Assembly (NCBI GenBank): GCA_946807835.1
Contig: OX327686.1
Span: forward strand, 8,556,001 to 8,620,000
DNA from: Ailanthus altissimus
Lineage: Eukaryota > Streptophyta > Magnoliopsida > Sapindales > Simaroubaceae
Direction of reading: 5' to 3'
Length of the DNA stretch: 64,000 bases
Below are positions 51,161 through 62,749 of this stretch, one piece after another; positions within the stretch are counted from its first letter, which is position 1; each line of letters begins with the position of its first letter. The translations under genes were made by a program, and so were the position numbers. Under the pieces are notes generated by a model that saw only the letters and a program-made list of their open reading frames with translations, ran no database searches and was not told the DNA's origin.

Positions 51161-51879
51161 GTTTTTTGAAGCGAAAGCACACAAACAAGCAAAAAATCCA
51201 CCCAAGCAATATAATAATGCAGAACAAGTTATTAAGAAATAAATAGAGAAAGGGGTAGAATAAGAACACACAAAGAATTATGTAGTTCGACAACTTGCCT
51301 ACGTCCACGGTGGATTAAGATCACACTCTTCTCTTATTATGAATCACAAGGCACTCACAAAGTATGCATTTTACAAGAAAGATCACAAAGAAAACTCTCT
51401 CTTGCACTCTAGGAATTTTCTCTTACAAAGAACCACAAAGATCTCTTGTTTATCACAAAGATTGTCAATATATCTAGTTGATCACAAAAATGTGTTTACA
51501 AACCAATTAATAGCCTTTATATAGGCTTTGGGACGACCTAAGTTTACCTTATACGTGTGGGAGTCATATTAGGGAGTCCTGGAACAAGTGGGAGACGAAA
51601 TAAGGAAGTTTCCTTATTTCGGAATACTGTTCCCGTCTCTAGCGCCGCGGCGTTGGTGCGCTTCTACTGAGCGTTGTGGCGCTAGCCTTCTGGGGCCGCA
51701 GCGCTTAGGTTTTGGACTAGGCGCCACGACCCCCACGCTTGATCGCTGCGGCACTGACACCTAGTGCGCCCTTCTTCATTTTTGCCTTTTTTCGCGTCCG
51801 TCTTCGATCCGTGCGCACCCTACGCATTTGGCTTGATCTCCAAATCATATTCTGATGATTTTTAATCAATATTCTTACA
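51161..51879 (-). repeat. 5' LTR of Copia 2
   Basis: About 718 bp and clearly homologous to the left LTR. The inner border has a run of T and is not perfectly conserved. The outer border ends TTACA before the AATTC target duplication. Confidence 0.9.
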
Positions 51880-51884
51880 AATTC

Positions 51885-52074
51885 AAAAATATTTCACCCG
51901 ACCTGAGTCCTAATAAGGACAAAGAAACTTTTTTCTATTGAGGCAACCTTCGAGGTTCAAGTCAGGAATTCTTGAAATTTTTTTGAGAATGTCAAAATGA
52001 CGTAATTTTAGGTATGGTCGATTTGGGTCAAAGAGGGTCGGGAATTCTCAAATATTTTTAAATAAAAAATTTTA
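51885..52074. other. Flank between Copia 2 and AT array
   Basis: Short intergenic stretch without gene. It contains the small near-palindrome ATTCTTGAAATTTTTTTGAG. Confidence 0.4.
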
Positions 52075-53032
52075 AATTTAATTTTAATTTTAATTATGTT
52101 AAATATTATAATTTCTATTTATATTTCTATTACATTAAATCCAATTTCTATTATGTTAAATGTTATAATTTAAATTTCAATTTCAATTACGTTAAATGTC
52201 ATAATTTTAAATTTAATTATGTTAAATACTATAATTCTAAATTCAATTTCGATTTCAATTATAAATTAAAATTGGATTTAAAACTATAACATTTAACATA
52301 ATTGATATTGAAATTTGAATTTAAATTATAACATTTAACATAATTAAATTTGAAATTGGATTTAAAATTATACATTTAACTTAATTGAAATTAAAATTGA
52401 AATTAATATTATAACATTTAATGTAATGAAAGATTTAGAGTTATCATATTTAATATAATTGAAATTGAAATCAAAATTAGAAATATAGTATTTAACGTAA
52501 CTGAAATCGAAATTGGAATTGAAATTATAATATTTAACGTAACCGAAATTAAAATTATAATATTTAACGTAATTAAAATTAAAACTAAAATTAAAATTGA
52601 ATTTATAATATTTAACGTAATTAAAATCAAAATTGGAATTGAAATTGTAACATTTAACGTAATTGAAACAGAAATTGAATTTAAAGTTATAATATTTAAT
52701 ATAATTATAATTATAATTATAAACATTTAATGTAATTGAAATCGAAATTAGAATTGAGATTATAACATTTAATGTTATTGAAATTGAAATCAGATTTAAA
52801 ATTATAACATTTAATGTAATTACAATCAAAACTGGAATTAAAATTATAATATTTAATGAAATTAAAATAAAAAATTTGAATTAGAAATATAACATTTAAC
52901 AAAATTGAATTTGGATTTGGAATTATAACATTTAACATTATTGAAATTGAAATAGAAATAAAAATTATAATATTTAACATAATTGAAACAGAAATTGAAT
53001 TTAGAATTTTAACATTTAACGTAATTGAAATT
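52075..53032. repeat. Inverted AT-rich minisatellite array
   Basis: About 960 bases consist of a word close to ATTATAACATTTAACGTAATTGAAATT repeated with variation roughly every 40 bases, about 19 times from 52283 to 53032. In the left part (about 52075-52262) the same word occurs about four times in the reverse orientation (AATTACGTTAAATATTATAATT). The whole is a lopsided palindrome centred near 52262. The long minus-strand frames here are low-complexity Asn/Phe/Tyr repeats and not genes. Confidence 0.85.
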
Positions 53033-54683
53033 ATTTATCCAAAAAATATAGTGCTTGTGTATAGAAGAGTATTCGCAAAGACAAATAAGATTGTGATTGT
53101 AGTAACCACTTATCCGACACCTAAAAGAATAAATATTTATATATATGTATAATATTCATATTTTATTTGTATGTAGATGATACTTAATTTATGTATCGTT
53201 ATTAGTATTGTTTGTATATATTAAGGACATACTATTAGTATTGGGTTTATTTGCAAGACTTTAGATTTATTTTAGGGACCAAATTGTAATACTTTGAAAG
53301 TTTTAGAGGCTAATTCGTAAATACTAAAAATTAGCCTCTTAGTATAAAAATACATATTTGAAACCCTAATTCACTCATTTGGTCGAGTCACCTTTTTTAG
53401 AGTGAGAAAAGAGAGAAAGAAATGGGAGAGAAAGAGAAGAAAAAGAACAAAAAGAAGAAGAAAGTTGAAATTTAAGCTTTAAGAAGTATATTATAACTCT
53501 TTCTTAATTTTTTAGTGTTAATTTAGTTAATTCCTGTAAGTTTTGATTTCTGAAATATGTACAATTGAGGATTTGATGTGGATTTTGTAAGATATTGTGA
53601 GAATTGATGATGATTATGTAGATAACTTAATAAATCATAATGAATTGCAGAATTTCTTCTTGATAGTCTCTCAATCAGAAAATTTTATAAATTGTTATAG
53701 TTTAATTCTGGTTTTGGATTTTGAATATATGAAATTAGACATGTCTAGAATCATTTGAGACTTTAAATCGATTGAAAATTCTAGAAATTGAATTTGTAGT
53801 GAATTTACAAAAATGACTCTGAAATTTTAAAAATTTCCTGTGTTAACAGTATGATACAGTGATAAACAATTTTTTATCTACTGAATGATCTTTAAAAATT
53901 ACAATTTTTGGAATATGATAATTTTATATGTCTAATATGATATATTCAAAATTAAAAATTTATATTAGTGTGGTTAAATTGTTATGATTTTTTAAAGCGT
54001 ATCAGCTCATTGCAGTATTTGATTAACAGATTTTTAAAGCTATGAAATAAAATAATTTTAAAATACTCTTGGCAGGGATTTTAAACTTAAATATTTATCA
54101 TGAATTGAAATATGTGTCAAGATTAATTCTGTGATATTTTTATAATTTTTAAGTTAGTATATGATTTTATAAAATTGGGAGATTGAATACTGTTCAGTAA
54201 ATATCTTGATCCCGCCAGAATAATAGTTTGGATTTGATGGTATTTATGAAATAGATTGTGTAAGAATTATGATATAATATTCATACATAATGTGGATATA
54301 TGACTTAAGAAAGATATATTCTAATTTTGGAGCAATTAAAAATCATTTGATGTATAAGAAAATTTTATTAAGTGTAAGTGGTTAAAATGACAAGTTTTGA
54401 GAAACCAAGTAATTAGACCAATTCGATGTAATAAGTGCAATATGTGTAATTTTATAAGCTATTTAGAGTGTTTTGTGTGAATGTTAAGGCTTATGAAAGG
54501 ATTAATCTCCATTGATAGGTTAAGGAGAATTAAGCTTTGTAGCCGAAAGTGCTAAAAGGTAAGTGATGAACACTTGAAATTACACATTTAATAAGAGTTT
54601 TACATGATTATTTTGTATTACTAGTGTATTTAATTTTCTTAACTTAAGTATGTTTACAATATTGTACTTAATTATCTTATAAC
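53033..54683. other. AT-rich DNA upstream of the Athila-like element
   Basis: No gene recognised. Around 53330-53470 there is a promoter- or LTR-like stretch with TATAAAAATAC (about 53344) followed by a purine-rich AGAAGAAAAAGAACAAAAAG tract. This may be a further decayed LTR. Confidence 0.35.
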
Positions 54684-55131
54684 TGTTTTGTGGCAGGTTC
54701 GGTAAAATGGGCATAACTTTCTATCTAAAGATCTAATTGAGGTGATTCTTAATCCTGTGCAGAGCTGACTCAATGGGCTAACATATTGTATTTCACAAAG
54801 CATTGGAAATTCGAGTGTTTAGAGGGTGAAAATTGGCCTAGAACAGAATTGATCTGCAGTACAGGCCCAGTTTGAACAGTTATCAGTATTTGGCCCATAA
54901 CTATAGAAATACGTATATAATACGTGTGAGATCGCTCAATTTGGAAAGATAAGAGACTTATCTACAACTTTTATGTTTTGAGTGACAGCTAATTCGGATC
55001 ACATCAATTCCAAATTGGATAATCAAGTGGGTGCCCAAGTGATAATGAATGCAAATTATTTTGCCACCATTCTTGACTTTCATCAACCAAGTGGTTCCTT
55101 CCAAATTTGTCTCGATTTATCCATGTTTTTC

Positions 55132-55139
55132 TATAAATA
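55132..55139 (+). promoter_or_regulatory. TATA box of the 5' LTR
   Basis: TATAAATA in the middle of the LTR. Transcription of the element would start roughly 30 bases downstream. Confidence 0.6.
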
Positions 55140-55451
55140 GGTAGCTTGTTTATGCCTAAAGAATGTAATTAGAAAGTTAGAATTTAGTTCAAAATACTTT
55201 TCCTTTGTATCCATTTCCTTGTACTATTATTTTTCTTGTTTACTATTAAGTCATGTTATTTCTTCTTCCATTTCTTTTCTTTTCATTTAGTTTTATTATG
55301 TCCAAATAATTTTGTTTAAGCTAAGGTGAAAGGGTGAAGCTCTTGGCAAGGTAATAAAATATGTTTAATATTTATTCATGAATTTAATGCTTCATTTTTA
55401 AGTTATGTAAATTTATATATGATGTATTTATTTTGTTTGTAGAATTAATAC

Positions 55452-55645
55452 CCTTTCTTCTAAAGTGGTGATTCTTGATTTATTATTGACAACTTAATAC
55501 TTGGCACAATAAATTCTTGAAACCATTTACAAGATTTGGTTTATATAACCTTTCTTGTAAAGTGGGAGTCTTGATTTATTGTAGACAAATATAAAGATTG
55601 GCATAATAAATACTTGAACCCATTTATAAGATTTGGTGTATAATA
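55452..55645 (+). repeat. Tandem duplication inside the LTR
   Basis: Two units of about 97 bases (55452-55548 and 55549-55645). Each begins CCTTTCTT, runs through a TTGATTTATT block and ends near AAGATTTGGT, with substitutions between them. Confidence 0.8.
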
Positions 55646-56006
55646 ATTAAAAGAAATAAATACTAATCAATATATAAATGATAATGAACTTTAATTGCTA
55701 TATTTTCCGGTTGGAACCTCCTTTGTGTGAGGATTCCAATTGAGTTATAAAAAAATAAAAAGTTAAATATATTCTTACTTCTTATGCCAAGAGTAAATCC
55801 CCGTAACCTTAGCTTTTTATTTGAATTGGTTAATTGAAATAATATTTACAAACATCTTATACTGCATTAATTATCTTTAAAGTGTTTATAATTTGTAATT
55901 TTAATTCTACTTCCCTGTGGATCGACCCCGTTCTCATCGGGTTATTTATTACTTCGACAATCCTGCACTTGGGAATAACTTCTATATTCTGGACGTGTCA
56001 AGTTTT

Positions 56007-56024
56007 TGGCGCCGTTGCCGGGGA
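56007..56024 (+). other. PBS of Athila-like element (tRNA-Asp type)
   Basis: TGGCGCCGTTGCCGGGGA, complementary to the 3' end of plant tRNA-Asp, a standard primer site in Athila-type and some other Ty3 elements. Confidence 0.93.
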
Positions 56025-56076
56025 GGTAACGTTAATATTTTGTTTTGTTATTATTTGTTTGTTTATTTTATTTTCA

Positions 56077-56370
56077 TGGAAGGCTGAGCCTCCTACTCGT
56101 TATTTATTATTCGTTTTTTTTATTTTTTTTTAGTTTTTTTATTTTCATGGAAGGCCGAGCCTCCTAACGTACTTTATTATTATTCTGTTTTTATTTTTGC
56201 GGAAGGCTGAGCCTCCTACTCTTTATTTCGTTTATTTATTATTTTTTTACTTTTTATTTTAGTTTTTTTTTTTAATTTTCATGGAAGGCCGAGCCTCCTA
56301 ACGTACTTTACTTTATTTATTATTCGCCTTTTATTTTTGCTTTTTATTTTAATGGAAGGCTAAGCCTCCT
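56077..56370 (+). repeat. Five hairpin-forming repeats in the element leader
   Basis: The word GGAAGGCTGAGCCTCCTA or a close variant occurs at 56078, 56149, 56201, 56283 and 56353, separated by T-rich spacers, with 52 to 82 bases between starts. Each can form a short stem from AGGCT and AGCCT. The substitutions (CTGAG, CCGAG, CTAAG) are mostly in the centre. Confidence 0.85.
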
Positions 56371-56671
56371 ACTATTTATTTATTAACTTTTTATTATATA
56401 ATCTAACATCACTAATCTAACTTCTAATTATTTATATTTATTTTGCTTTTAGTTTTACATATTTTATTTACTTGTGTGTAATATTTTATTTTATTTACCT
56501 GTGTTTAATATTTTATTTGTATTATTGTTATTGTATTTTGATTTGTTTCTTTTTGTGAGCGGTTGGTTTCGAGATCCTAATTCTCATCGTTTAGTAAAAG
56601 GTAATTTCAAAACTTCCTTTGATAATTTGTTAGATTCTCCTTCATCTTCTCATTCTTCACCGAGTAACACC

Positions 56672-59032
56672 ATGAGCGAAAATCAAATTGAGGGACTCAT
56701 AGACCCAGGGGACAATCAGTCCCAACATAATGACCATAACCGACCTAGGACACTTAGAGACTATATGAACCCTACACGAACCGGTGCACCATCTTGCTTA
56801 ATTTTTCCACCGGATGCAACGCATTTTAATTTTAAGCCAGGCATTATCCAACTTTTACCCACTTTTCATGACTTAGATGCAGAGAACCCTTATCTACATC
56901 TAAGAGAATTTGAAGAAGTGTGTAACACGTATAATGATCAAAATTGTAGCATGAACACAATTCGACTTAAGCTTTTCCCTTTTTCTTTAAAAGATAAAGC
57001 TAAAACATGGCTACAAAACCTTAGGCCAAGATCCATTTCTTTATGGGACGAGATACAACAACAATTCCTGAAAAAGTTTTTTCCCTCCCATAGAACAAAT
57101 TCTTTCAAAAGACAAATAACCACTTTTGCCCAAAAACCAGGAGAGACCCTTTACCAATGTTGAGAAAGGTATAAAGAATTACTTAATACCTGTCCCCATC
57201 ATAGTTTTGAAACATAGAGAGTAGTCTCAAATTTCTATGAGGGCTTAACACCCCAAGTTAGGCAAATGGTAGAAATGATGTGTAATGGAACATTTGAGGA
57301 AAAAGACCCAGAAGAGGCAATGAACTATCTTGACTTACTAGCAGAAAATGCTCAAAATTGGGACACTGCTGGTACCTGTGAGGCACCTAGCAAAAATCAA
57401 ACCACTACATCTAGTGGGGGTATTTATCATCTTAAGGAAGACCATGACCTTCAAGCCAAATTAGCATCCCTTGCTAGAAAAGTCGAAACCTTAGAAATGA
57501 AAAAGAGTGGTCAAATAAAATCTGTTCAAGAAATTGTGTGTCACATTTGTGAAACCCATGATCACCCTACCAATGATTGCCCAACTTTGCCTGCATTTAG
57601 GGAATGTCTCCATGAACAAGCCAATGTTTTAAACACGTTCAAACGGTCAAACAATAACCCATATTCACAAAACTATAATCCTGGATGGCGAAATCACCCG
57701 AATTTTAGTTGGAGGAATGACACTCAAGCACAGGCTTCGCAACCACCTTTCCAACCACACCAAAACTTTCAAAATCATCAAGGTTATGCACCATATGTCC
57801 CACCTCCTAGGAAAAATCTTGAAGAAACCTTGCATACATTCATTGAAAAACAAGAGTCTGTTAATTCTCAAAATGCTCAAACATTTGCTGATTTGAAAGA
57901 TACTCTTGCTAAATTTGCATCTGCACTGAACATTCATGAGAAAGGAAAATTTCCTTCTCAACCACAGCCAAACCCCAAAGGACAACATAACTCAAATGCA
58001 TGTAGTTCAGGAAGCCAACACATGGATCAAGTTAAAGCAGTTATCACTCTTCGGAGTGGTAAAATTGTTGAAAAAGAAATTCCTGAACCTCATGAGAGCG
58101 ATGAATCAATCTCTAAGGGCAAGGAAAGTGTTGAACCTACACTTAATGAAGAAAACACTAAACCCTCACCTCCACCCCCATTTCCTCATGCATTACGTAA
58201 TACTAAGAAGATGAATCACAATCCTGAAATTTTTGAAATCTTTAAACAGGTAAAAGTTAATATTCCTTTACTGGATGCTATTAAACAGGTTCCATTTTAT
58301 GCAAAATTTTTAAAAGACTTATGCACAGTAAAAAGAAAACTGAATGTGAAAAAGAAAGCATTTTTAGCTGAACAAGTAAGTGCCATTCTTCAGAACAATA
58401 ATTCTTTGAAATATAAAGACCCTGGTTGTCCTACAATTTCATGTATTATTGGAAGTCATAAAATTGAACAAGCCTTACTTGATCTTGGTGCTAGTGTGAA
58501 TTTATTGCCGTATTCAGTTTATCAGCAGCTCAATCTCGGGGAGTTAAAATCAACATCTGTAACTCTTTTACTTGCTGATAGATCAATAAAAGTACCAAGA
58601 GGGACAGTGGAGGATGTCTTAGTTCAAGTTGATAAATTCATATATCCTGTGGATTTTATCGTCTTGGACACAGAACCTGTCAAAGGATGTAATCCGATAC
58701 CTGTTATTTTAGGTCGTCCATTTTTAGCAACTTCTAACGCTTTGATTAATTGCAGGAATGGAGTAATGAAGCTTTCATTTGGAAACATGACACTTAAACT
58801 CAATGTTTTTAATATGTGTAAGCAACCATATGAAGAGGAGGATGAAAGTGAAGAAGGTGACATGATTGAAACGATTGTGGAGGATCATATTCAAAAAGGG
58901 AGTTCTACCGATCCCTTAGAAATGTGTTTAATAAATTCATTTGAGTCAAATATACAATTAGATCCTGAAATCTCTGACATATGGTCTTTACTTGACTGTG
59001 CACAGGTGATTGAAATAAAAGATGGAAACTAA
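56672..59032 (+). pseudogene. Gag-protease region of Athila-like element, two stops
   Basis: One frame from ATG 56672 (MSENQIEGLIDPG) encodes a retrotransposon gag domain (HLREFEEVCNTY, LFPFSLKDKAKTWL, FLKKFFPSHRT). It is interrupted by TGA at 57161-57163 and TAG at 57215-57217, then continues (VVSNFYEGLTPQVRQ, AMNYLDLLAENAQNW). A zinc knuckle CHICETHDHPTNDC follows at about 57540-57580. The aspartic protease motif LLDLGASVNLLPYSVY lies at about 58475-58525. The frame closes at TAA 59030-59032, after an acidic stretch. Both stops stand at positions where related gags have Trp. In-frame codons upstream of 56672 exist, so the true start could be slightly earlier. Confidence 0.88.
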
Positions 59033-61986
59033 AGTTTGAAGAATTGGAAGGAAATGAGGATAAAAAGAACGAAATTTCAAAGTTGGAGTTAAAACCTCTG
59101 CCTGAAGGACTGAAATATGCATTTCTTGGAGAGAAACAAACTTACCCGGTGGTAATCGCTTCTACACTCACAAGTGAACAAGAAGATAAGTTGATTGAAT
59201 TATTGAAAATGCATAAAAATGCAATTGGGTGGACTTTAAAAGACATAAATGGTATTAATCCTTTGATTTGCACACATAGAATACACCTAGAGGATAATGC
59301 CAAAACTTCCCAACAACCTCAAAGGAGATTAAATCCACATATGAAAGAGGTAGTGAGAGCTGAAGTTCTCAAATTACTTGAAGTAGGAATCATCTATCCG
59401 ATCTCAGATAGTAAGTGGGTAAGTCCTACTCAAGTAGTACCAAAAAAATCTGGAATCACAGTCATTGAAAATGAAAAAGGTGAGTTAATACCAACTCGAG
59501 TCTCATCTAGTTGGAGGATGTGCATAGATTATAGAAAATTGAACTTGGCCACTAGAAAAGACCATTTTCCTTTACCATTCCTTGATCAGATTATAGAAAG
59601 AGTAGCAGGACATCCCTACTATTGCTTTCTAGATGGTTACTCTGGCTATTATCAAATTCCTATAGCACTAGAAGACCAAGAAAAGACTACATTCACATGT
59701 CCTTTTAGAACCTTTGCTTTTAGAAGAATGCCCTTTGGACTTTGTAATGCCCCAGCAACATTTCAGAGATGTATGTTAAGCATTTTTAGTGACATGATTG
59801 AGCATTATTTAGAAGTTTTCATGGATGATTTAACTGTGTTTGGAAATTCTTTTGATAATTGTCTTGAAAACTTAGAAAAAGTCTTAAAAAGATGTGAAGA
59901 AAAGAGTCTTGTATTGAACTGGGAAAAATGTCACTACATGGTTACTTCTGGAATTGTTTTGGGACATATAGTATCTTCTAAAGGAATTGAAGTGGATAAG
60001 GCAAAAGTCGAACTCATTACACATTTGCCTCCACCAAAAACAGTCAGAGAAGTCCGATCCTTTTTAGGACATGCTGGATTCTATAGGAGGTTCATAAAAA
60101 ACTTTAGTGCTATATCTAAACCTCTTTGTAACCTCTTAGCAAAAGATGTATCATTTAAGTGGACTCAAGAGTGTCAAAATTCATTTGAAAAATTAATTGG
60201 CCTCTTAACATCTGCTCCTATCATACAATCTCCTGACTGGTCTTTACCTTTTGAGCTCATGTGTGATGCTAGTGACTACGCTGTTGGTGCTGTATTAGGA
60301 CAAAGAAAAGAAGGTAAATCCTATGTAATTTATTACGCGAGTAGAACTTTAAACAGTGCACAAATGAATTACACAACAACTGAAAAAGAACTACTTGCTG
60401 TAATATTTGCATTAGACAAATTTTGTTCTTACTTAATTAGTTCTTCAACTATTGTATTTACTGACCATGCTGCTGTAAGGTACTTAATGTCAAAACAAGA
60501 TGCAAAACCAAGACTGATTCGATGGATTCTATTGCTTCAAGAATTTATTATCACTATCAAGGATAAGAAGGGAGCTGAAAATGTTGTTGCAGATCACTTA
60601 TCAAGACTCACACCAGATTCATCAACAGAAATAACACCTATTAATGATTCTTTTCCCGATGAATTTTTATTTTCTACTGTTACAATGCCCTGGTATGCTA
60701 ATATTGTTAATTTTCTTGTAACAGGAGAAATGCCACCTCAATGGAATGCTCAAGACAAAAGAAAATTTTTAACGGAGGTAAGAAAGTTTTATTGGGATGA
60801 TCCTTATCTCTTTAAATATTGTCGTGATCAAATATTTCGAAGATGCATACCCGACAATGAGGTAAATAAAGTTATTGAATTTTGTCATTTTGAAGCATGT
60901 GGGGGACATTTCTCATCAAAGAAAACAGCTGCAAAAATCTTACAGTGTGAATTTTATTGGCCCACTTTATTTAAAGATACACATGCATTTTGTATAACTT
61001 GTGAAAATTGTCAAAAGTTGGGATCAATTTCAAAACGAAACATGATGCCTTTGAACCCCATTCTTGTTATTGAAATCTTTGATTGTTGGGGGATAGATTT
61101 CATAGGACCATTTCCGTTATCATTTGGATTTACGTATATCTTAGTTGCAGTAGATTATGTCTCAAAATGGATTGAGGCTATTCCATGTCGACATAATGAC
61201 CATAAAACAGTCATGAAATTTTTGAAAGAAAATATCTTAAGTCGATTTGGAATCCCTCGAGCCATTATAAGTGATGGGGGTAAGCATTTTTGTAATAGAC
61301 CATTTGAAACATTAGTGAAAAAATATGGTATTACTCATAAAGTTGTCACCCCTTATCATCCTCAGACAAGTGGACAAGTTGAATTAGCAAATAGGGACAT
61401 AAAACAAATTTTAGAAAAAACTGTAAACCCAAATCGCAAAGATTGGTCTTTAAGACTAAATGATGCACTGTGGGCTTATAGAACTGCTTTTAAAACTTCA
61501 TTGGGTATGTCTCCCTATAGGATAGTTTATGGAAAACCTTGTCACTTACCTGTGGAACTTGAGCATAAAGCCTACTGGGCTATTAAAACTTTCAATGAAA
61601 ATCTTGATTCTGCTGGACACATACGTAAATTACAAATAAATGAACTTGAAGAATTGAGAAATGATGCATATGAGAATTCAAAAATTCATAAAGCTAAAAT
61701 TAAAGCCTTTCATGATAAAAAAATTCAGAGAAAAACATTTGACACTGGTCAGAAGGTTTTACTTTATAATTCTCGACTTCACATATTCCCTGGAAAATTA
61801 AGATCAAGATGGAGTGGCCCTTTTATTGTGAAACATGTGTACCCTTATGGAACAATTGACATTGAAAATCCTAGAAATGGGAATGTGTTTAAGGTAAATG
61901 GGCAAAGACTCAAGCCGTTTCTAGAAAACCAAGCTTTTCATGAAGAATTTACGTTCCTGTCGGATCCTTGTTACGAGACCAATTAA
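59014..61986 (+). CDS. Pol of Athila-like element: RT, RNase H, integrase
   Basis: The frame is open from 59014 to the stop at 61984-61986, in another frame than protease, with a 19-base overlap and no suitable ATG. It must be reached by frameshift, or a base was lost in the A-rich overlap (59016-59020). [42 protein letters not shown] and the catalytic box FMDD. RNase [31 protein letters not shown]. Integrase: zinc-binding H-H-C-C with ENCQ, then catalytic Asp in [10 protein letters not shown], Asp in IISDGGKHF, and Glu in [11 protein letters not shown]. Three-part DDE is kept. There is no chromodomain. The length matches intact family members, so enzyme capacity may survive even though gag is broken. 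Confidence 0.9.
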   Translation, partial: NKRWKLKFEELEGNEDKKNEISKLELKPLPEGLKYAFLGEKQTYPVVIASTLTSEQEDKLIELLKMHKNAIGWTLKDINGINPLICTHRIHLEDNAKTSQQPQRRLNPHMKEVVRAEVLKLLEVGIIYPISDSKWVSPTQVVPKKSGITVIENEKGELIPTRVSSSWRMCIDYRKLNLATRKDHFPLPFLDQIIERVAGHPYYCFLDGYSGYYQIPIALEDQEKTTFTCPFRTFAFRRMPFGLCNAPATFQRCMLSIFSDMIEHYLEVFMDDLTVFGNSFDNCLENLEKVLKRCEEKSLVLNWEKCHYMVTSGIVLGHIVSSKGIEVDKAKVELITHLPPPKTVREVRSFLGHAGFYRRFIKNFSAISKPLCNLLAKDVSFKWTQECQNSFEKLIGLLTSAPIIQSPDWSLPFELMCDASDYAVGAVLGQRKEGKSYVIYYASRTLNSAQMNYTTTEKELLAVIFALDKFCSYLISSSTIVFTDHAAVRYLMSKQDAKPRLIRWILLLQEFIITIKDKKGAENVVADHLSRLTPDSSTEITPINDSFPDEFLFSTVTMPWYANIVNFLVTGEMPPQWNAQDKRKFLTEVRKFYWDDPYLFKYCRDQIFRRCIPDNEVNKVIEFCHFEACGGHFSSKKTAAKILQCEFYWPTLFKDTHAFCITCENCQKLGSISKRNMMPLNPILVIEIFDCWGIDFIGPFPLSFGFTYILVAVDYVSKWIEAIPCRHNDHKTVMKFLKENILSRFGIPRAIISDGGKHFCNRPFETLVKKYGITHKVVTPYHPQTSGQVELANRDIKQILEKTVNPNRKDWSLRLNDALWAYRTAFKTSLGMSPYRIVYGKPCHLPVELEHKAYWAIKTFNENLDSAGHIRKLQINELEELRNDAYENSKIHKAKIKAFHDKKIQRKTFDTGQKVLLYNSRLHIFPGKLRSRWSGPFIVKHVYPYGTIDIENPRNGNVFKVNGQRLKPFLENQAFHEEFTFLSDPCYETN

Positions 61987-62040
61987 TCTTTGTTTTATAT
62001 ATTTACATATTTATATATATTTATTCTTCTTCTAACATTT

Positions 62041-62054
62041 TTTTTTACTTGCAG
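62041..62054 (+). promoter_or_regulatory. Putative 3' splice acceptor before the extra genes
   Basis: A T-rich tract ends in TTTTACTTGCAG, followed by GTTAATTT. It sits 68 bases after pol and about 147 bases before the Cys-cluster ATG, the right place for a spliced subgenomic RNA as proposed for env-like genes. The matching donor was not identified. Confidence 0.5.
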
Positions 62055-62200
62055 GTTAATTTAGTAGTTTTGTTAAAGTTTTGTTTTGCACCCCGGTTAA
62101 GCGGCGGATAACGGTACTCCGTGATATTTCAAATCGGTTTTGTCAGTTTCCCATAATTACTGATATCTTCTCTTCTTCCCCCTTTTCTTAAAAAAAAAAA

Positions 62201-62749
62201 ATGGATGACATTCTAAAAAATTTGAAAAAGCGTTTTCCCTCATTGCCTCAAAATTCCTTGAAGAAAATTTACCAAGCAAGATGTGAAAGATTAAGGTTAT
62301 TAATGATTATAAATATACCTGTTGATTTACGTTGGTTAATTGAAGCCAAAGTTAGATTGACAGGTGAATTTTCAGACTCATTAATTTCCTACATGCCTGG
62401 CTTAGGTAAAAGCTCTTTTTCAAAAAAACGAAGAGCAAAACCATTAAATGTTTGTTACAAGTGTGCACGCACGACTTGCAACACACGTTGCCGCACTTTA
62501 GGAATGGTGTTTGTAAATCGTGAAGATAAAATTAGGTTCATTAAGGATGGCCTGAGTAAGGAGTCTTTAGATAATATCTTATCGACTCTTGAGACGCATC
62601 CTAGTGGATATGTGCATATTGCAATTCATGAATTATGGGACATATTTCTAAAAGAACATGAGCGGTACAGTCTCGGGAATCTGACTTTAAAAGACCCTGT
62701 TTGCCAATTTATAAGAAAATTGGATGGGAAGCCTATCCCCGACCCATAG
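62201..62749 (+). CDS. Basic Cys-cluster protein in env position, putative nucleic-acid binder
   Basis: An ATG after an A-run opens 182 residues without interruption. The first 70 residues are Arg/Lys/Leu-rich and probably helical (LKKRFPSLPQNSLKKIYQAR). Next comes a basic patch, KKRRAK. Immediately after it is a cysteine cluster, CYKCARTTCNTRC (spacing C-x2-C-x4-C-x3-C), that could hold a zinc ion. The C-terminal 80 residues are mixed charged. No signal peptide or membrane segment is seen, so it is not an envelope-like protein. The order helical part, basic patch, Cys cluster recalls the small Cys-rich RNA-binding proteins of plant carlaviruses and relatives, some of which suppress RNA silencing. 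That kinship is my inference from layout and needs a profile search. The frame lies between integrase and the LOG-like gene of the same element. Confidence 0.75.
   Translation: MDDILKNLKKRFPSLPQNSLKKIYQARCERLRLLMIINIPVDLRWLIEAKVRLTGEFSDSLISYMPGLGKSSFSKKRRAKPLNVCYKCARTTCNTRCRTLGMVFVNREDKIRFIKDGLSKESLDNILSTLETHPSGYVHIAIHELWDIFLKEHERYSLGNLTLKDPVCQFIRKLDGKPIPDP

Larger units (their letters stand above)
46233..51879 (-). mobile_element. Complete Copia retrotransposon 2 (Tnt1-like), degenerate coding region
   Basis: The element is 5647 bp in minus orientation, with the 5-bp target duplication AATTC at 46228-46232 and 51880-51884. The LTRs are 803 bp (left) and about 718 bp (right). The PBS core TGGTATCAGAGC and a PPT are in place. 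The LTR length difference comes mainly from a tandem expansion in the GC-rich part of the left LTR. Gag, protease, integrase, RT and RNase H can all be followed, with stops. It is a different family from Copia 1, since LTR sequence and length differ. Confidence 0.94.
54684..56000 (+). repeat. 5' LTR of Athila-like element (left border uncertain)
   Basis: The right border is placed at GGACGTGTCA, six bases before the PBS. The left border is a guess at TGTTTTGTGGCAGG. The content fits an Athila-type LTR: a CTTTCTATCTAAAGATCT-like early part, a TATA box, a late part with a 97-bp tandem duplication, and the CCCTGTGGATCGACCC stretch common near the end of such LTRs. Confidence 0.6.

Noticed and set aside
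52368..52980. Long minus-strand frames rich in Asn, Phe and Tyr
   Set aside because: They arise because the repeat unit lacks stops in these frames. Three overlapping frames show the same low-complexity pattern, and there is no start context or motif.
56077..56370. CRISPR-like regular repeats
   Set aside because: The spacers are T-rich low-complexity sequence of variable length, the setting is a plant retrotransposon leader, and no cas genes exist.
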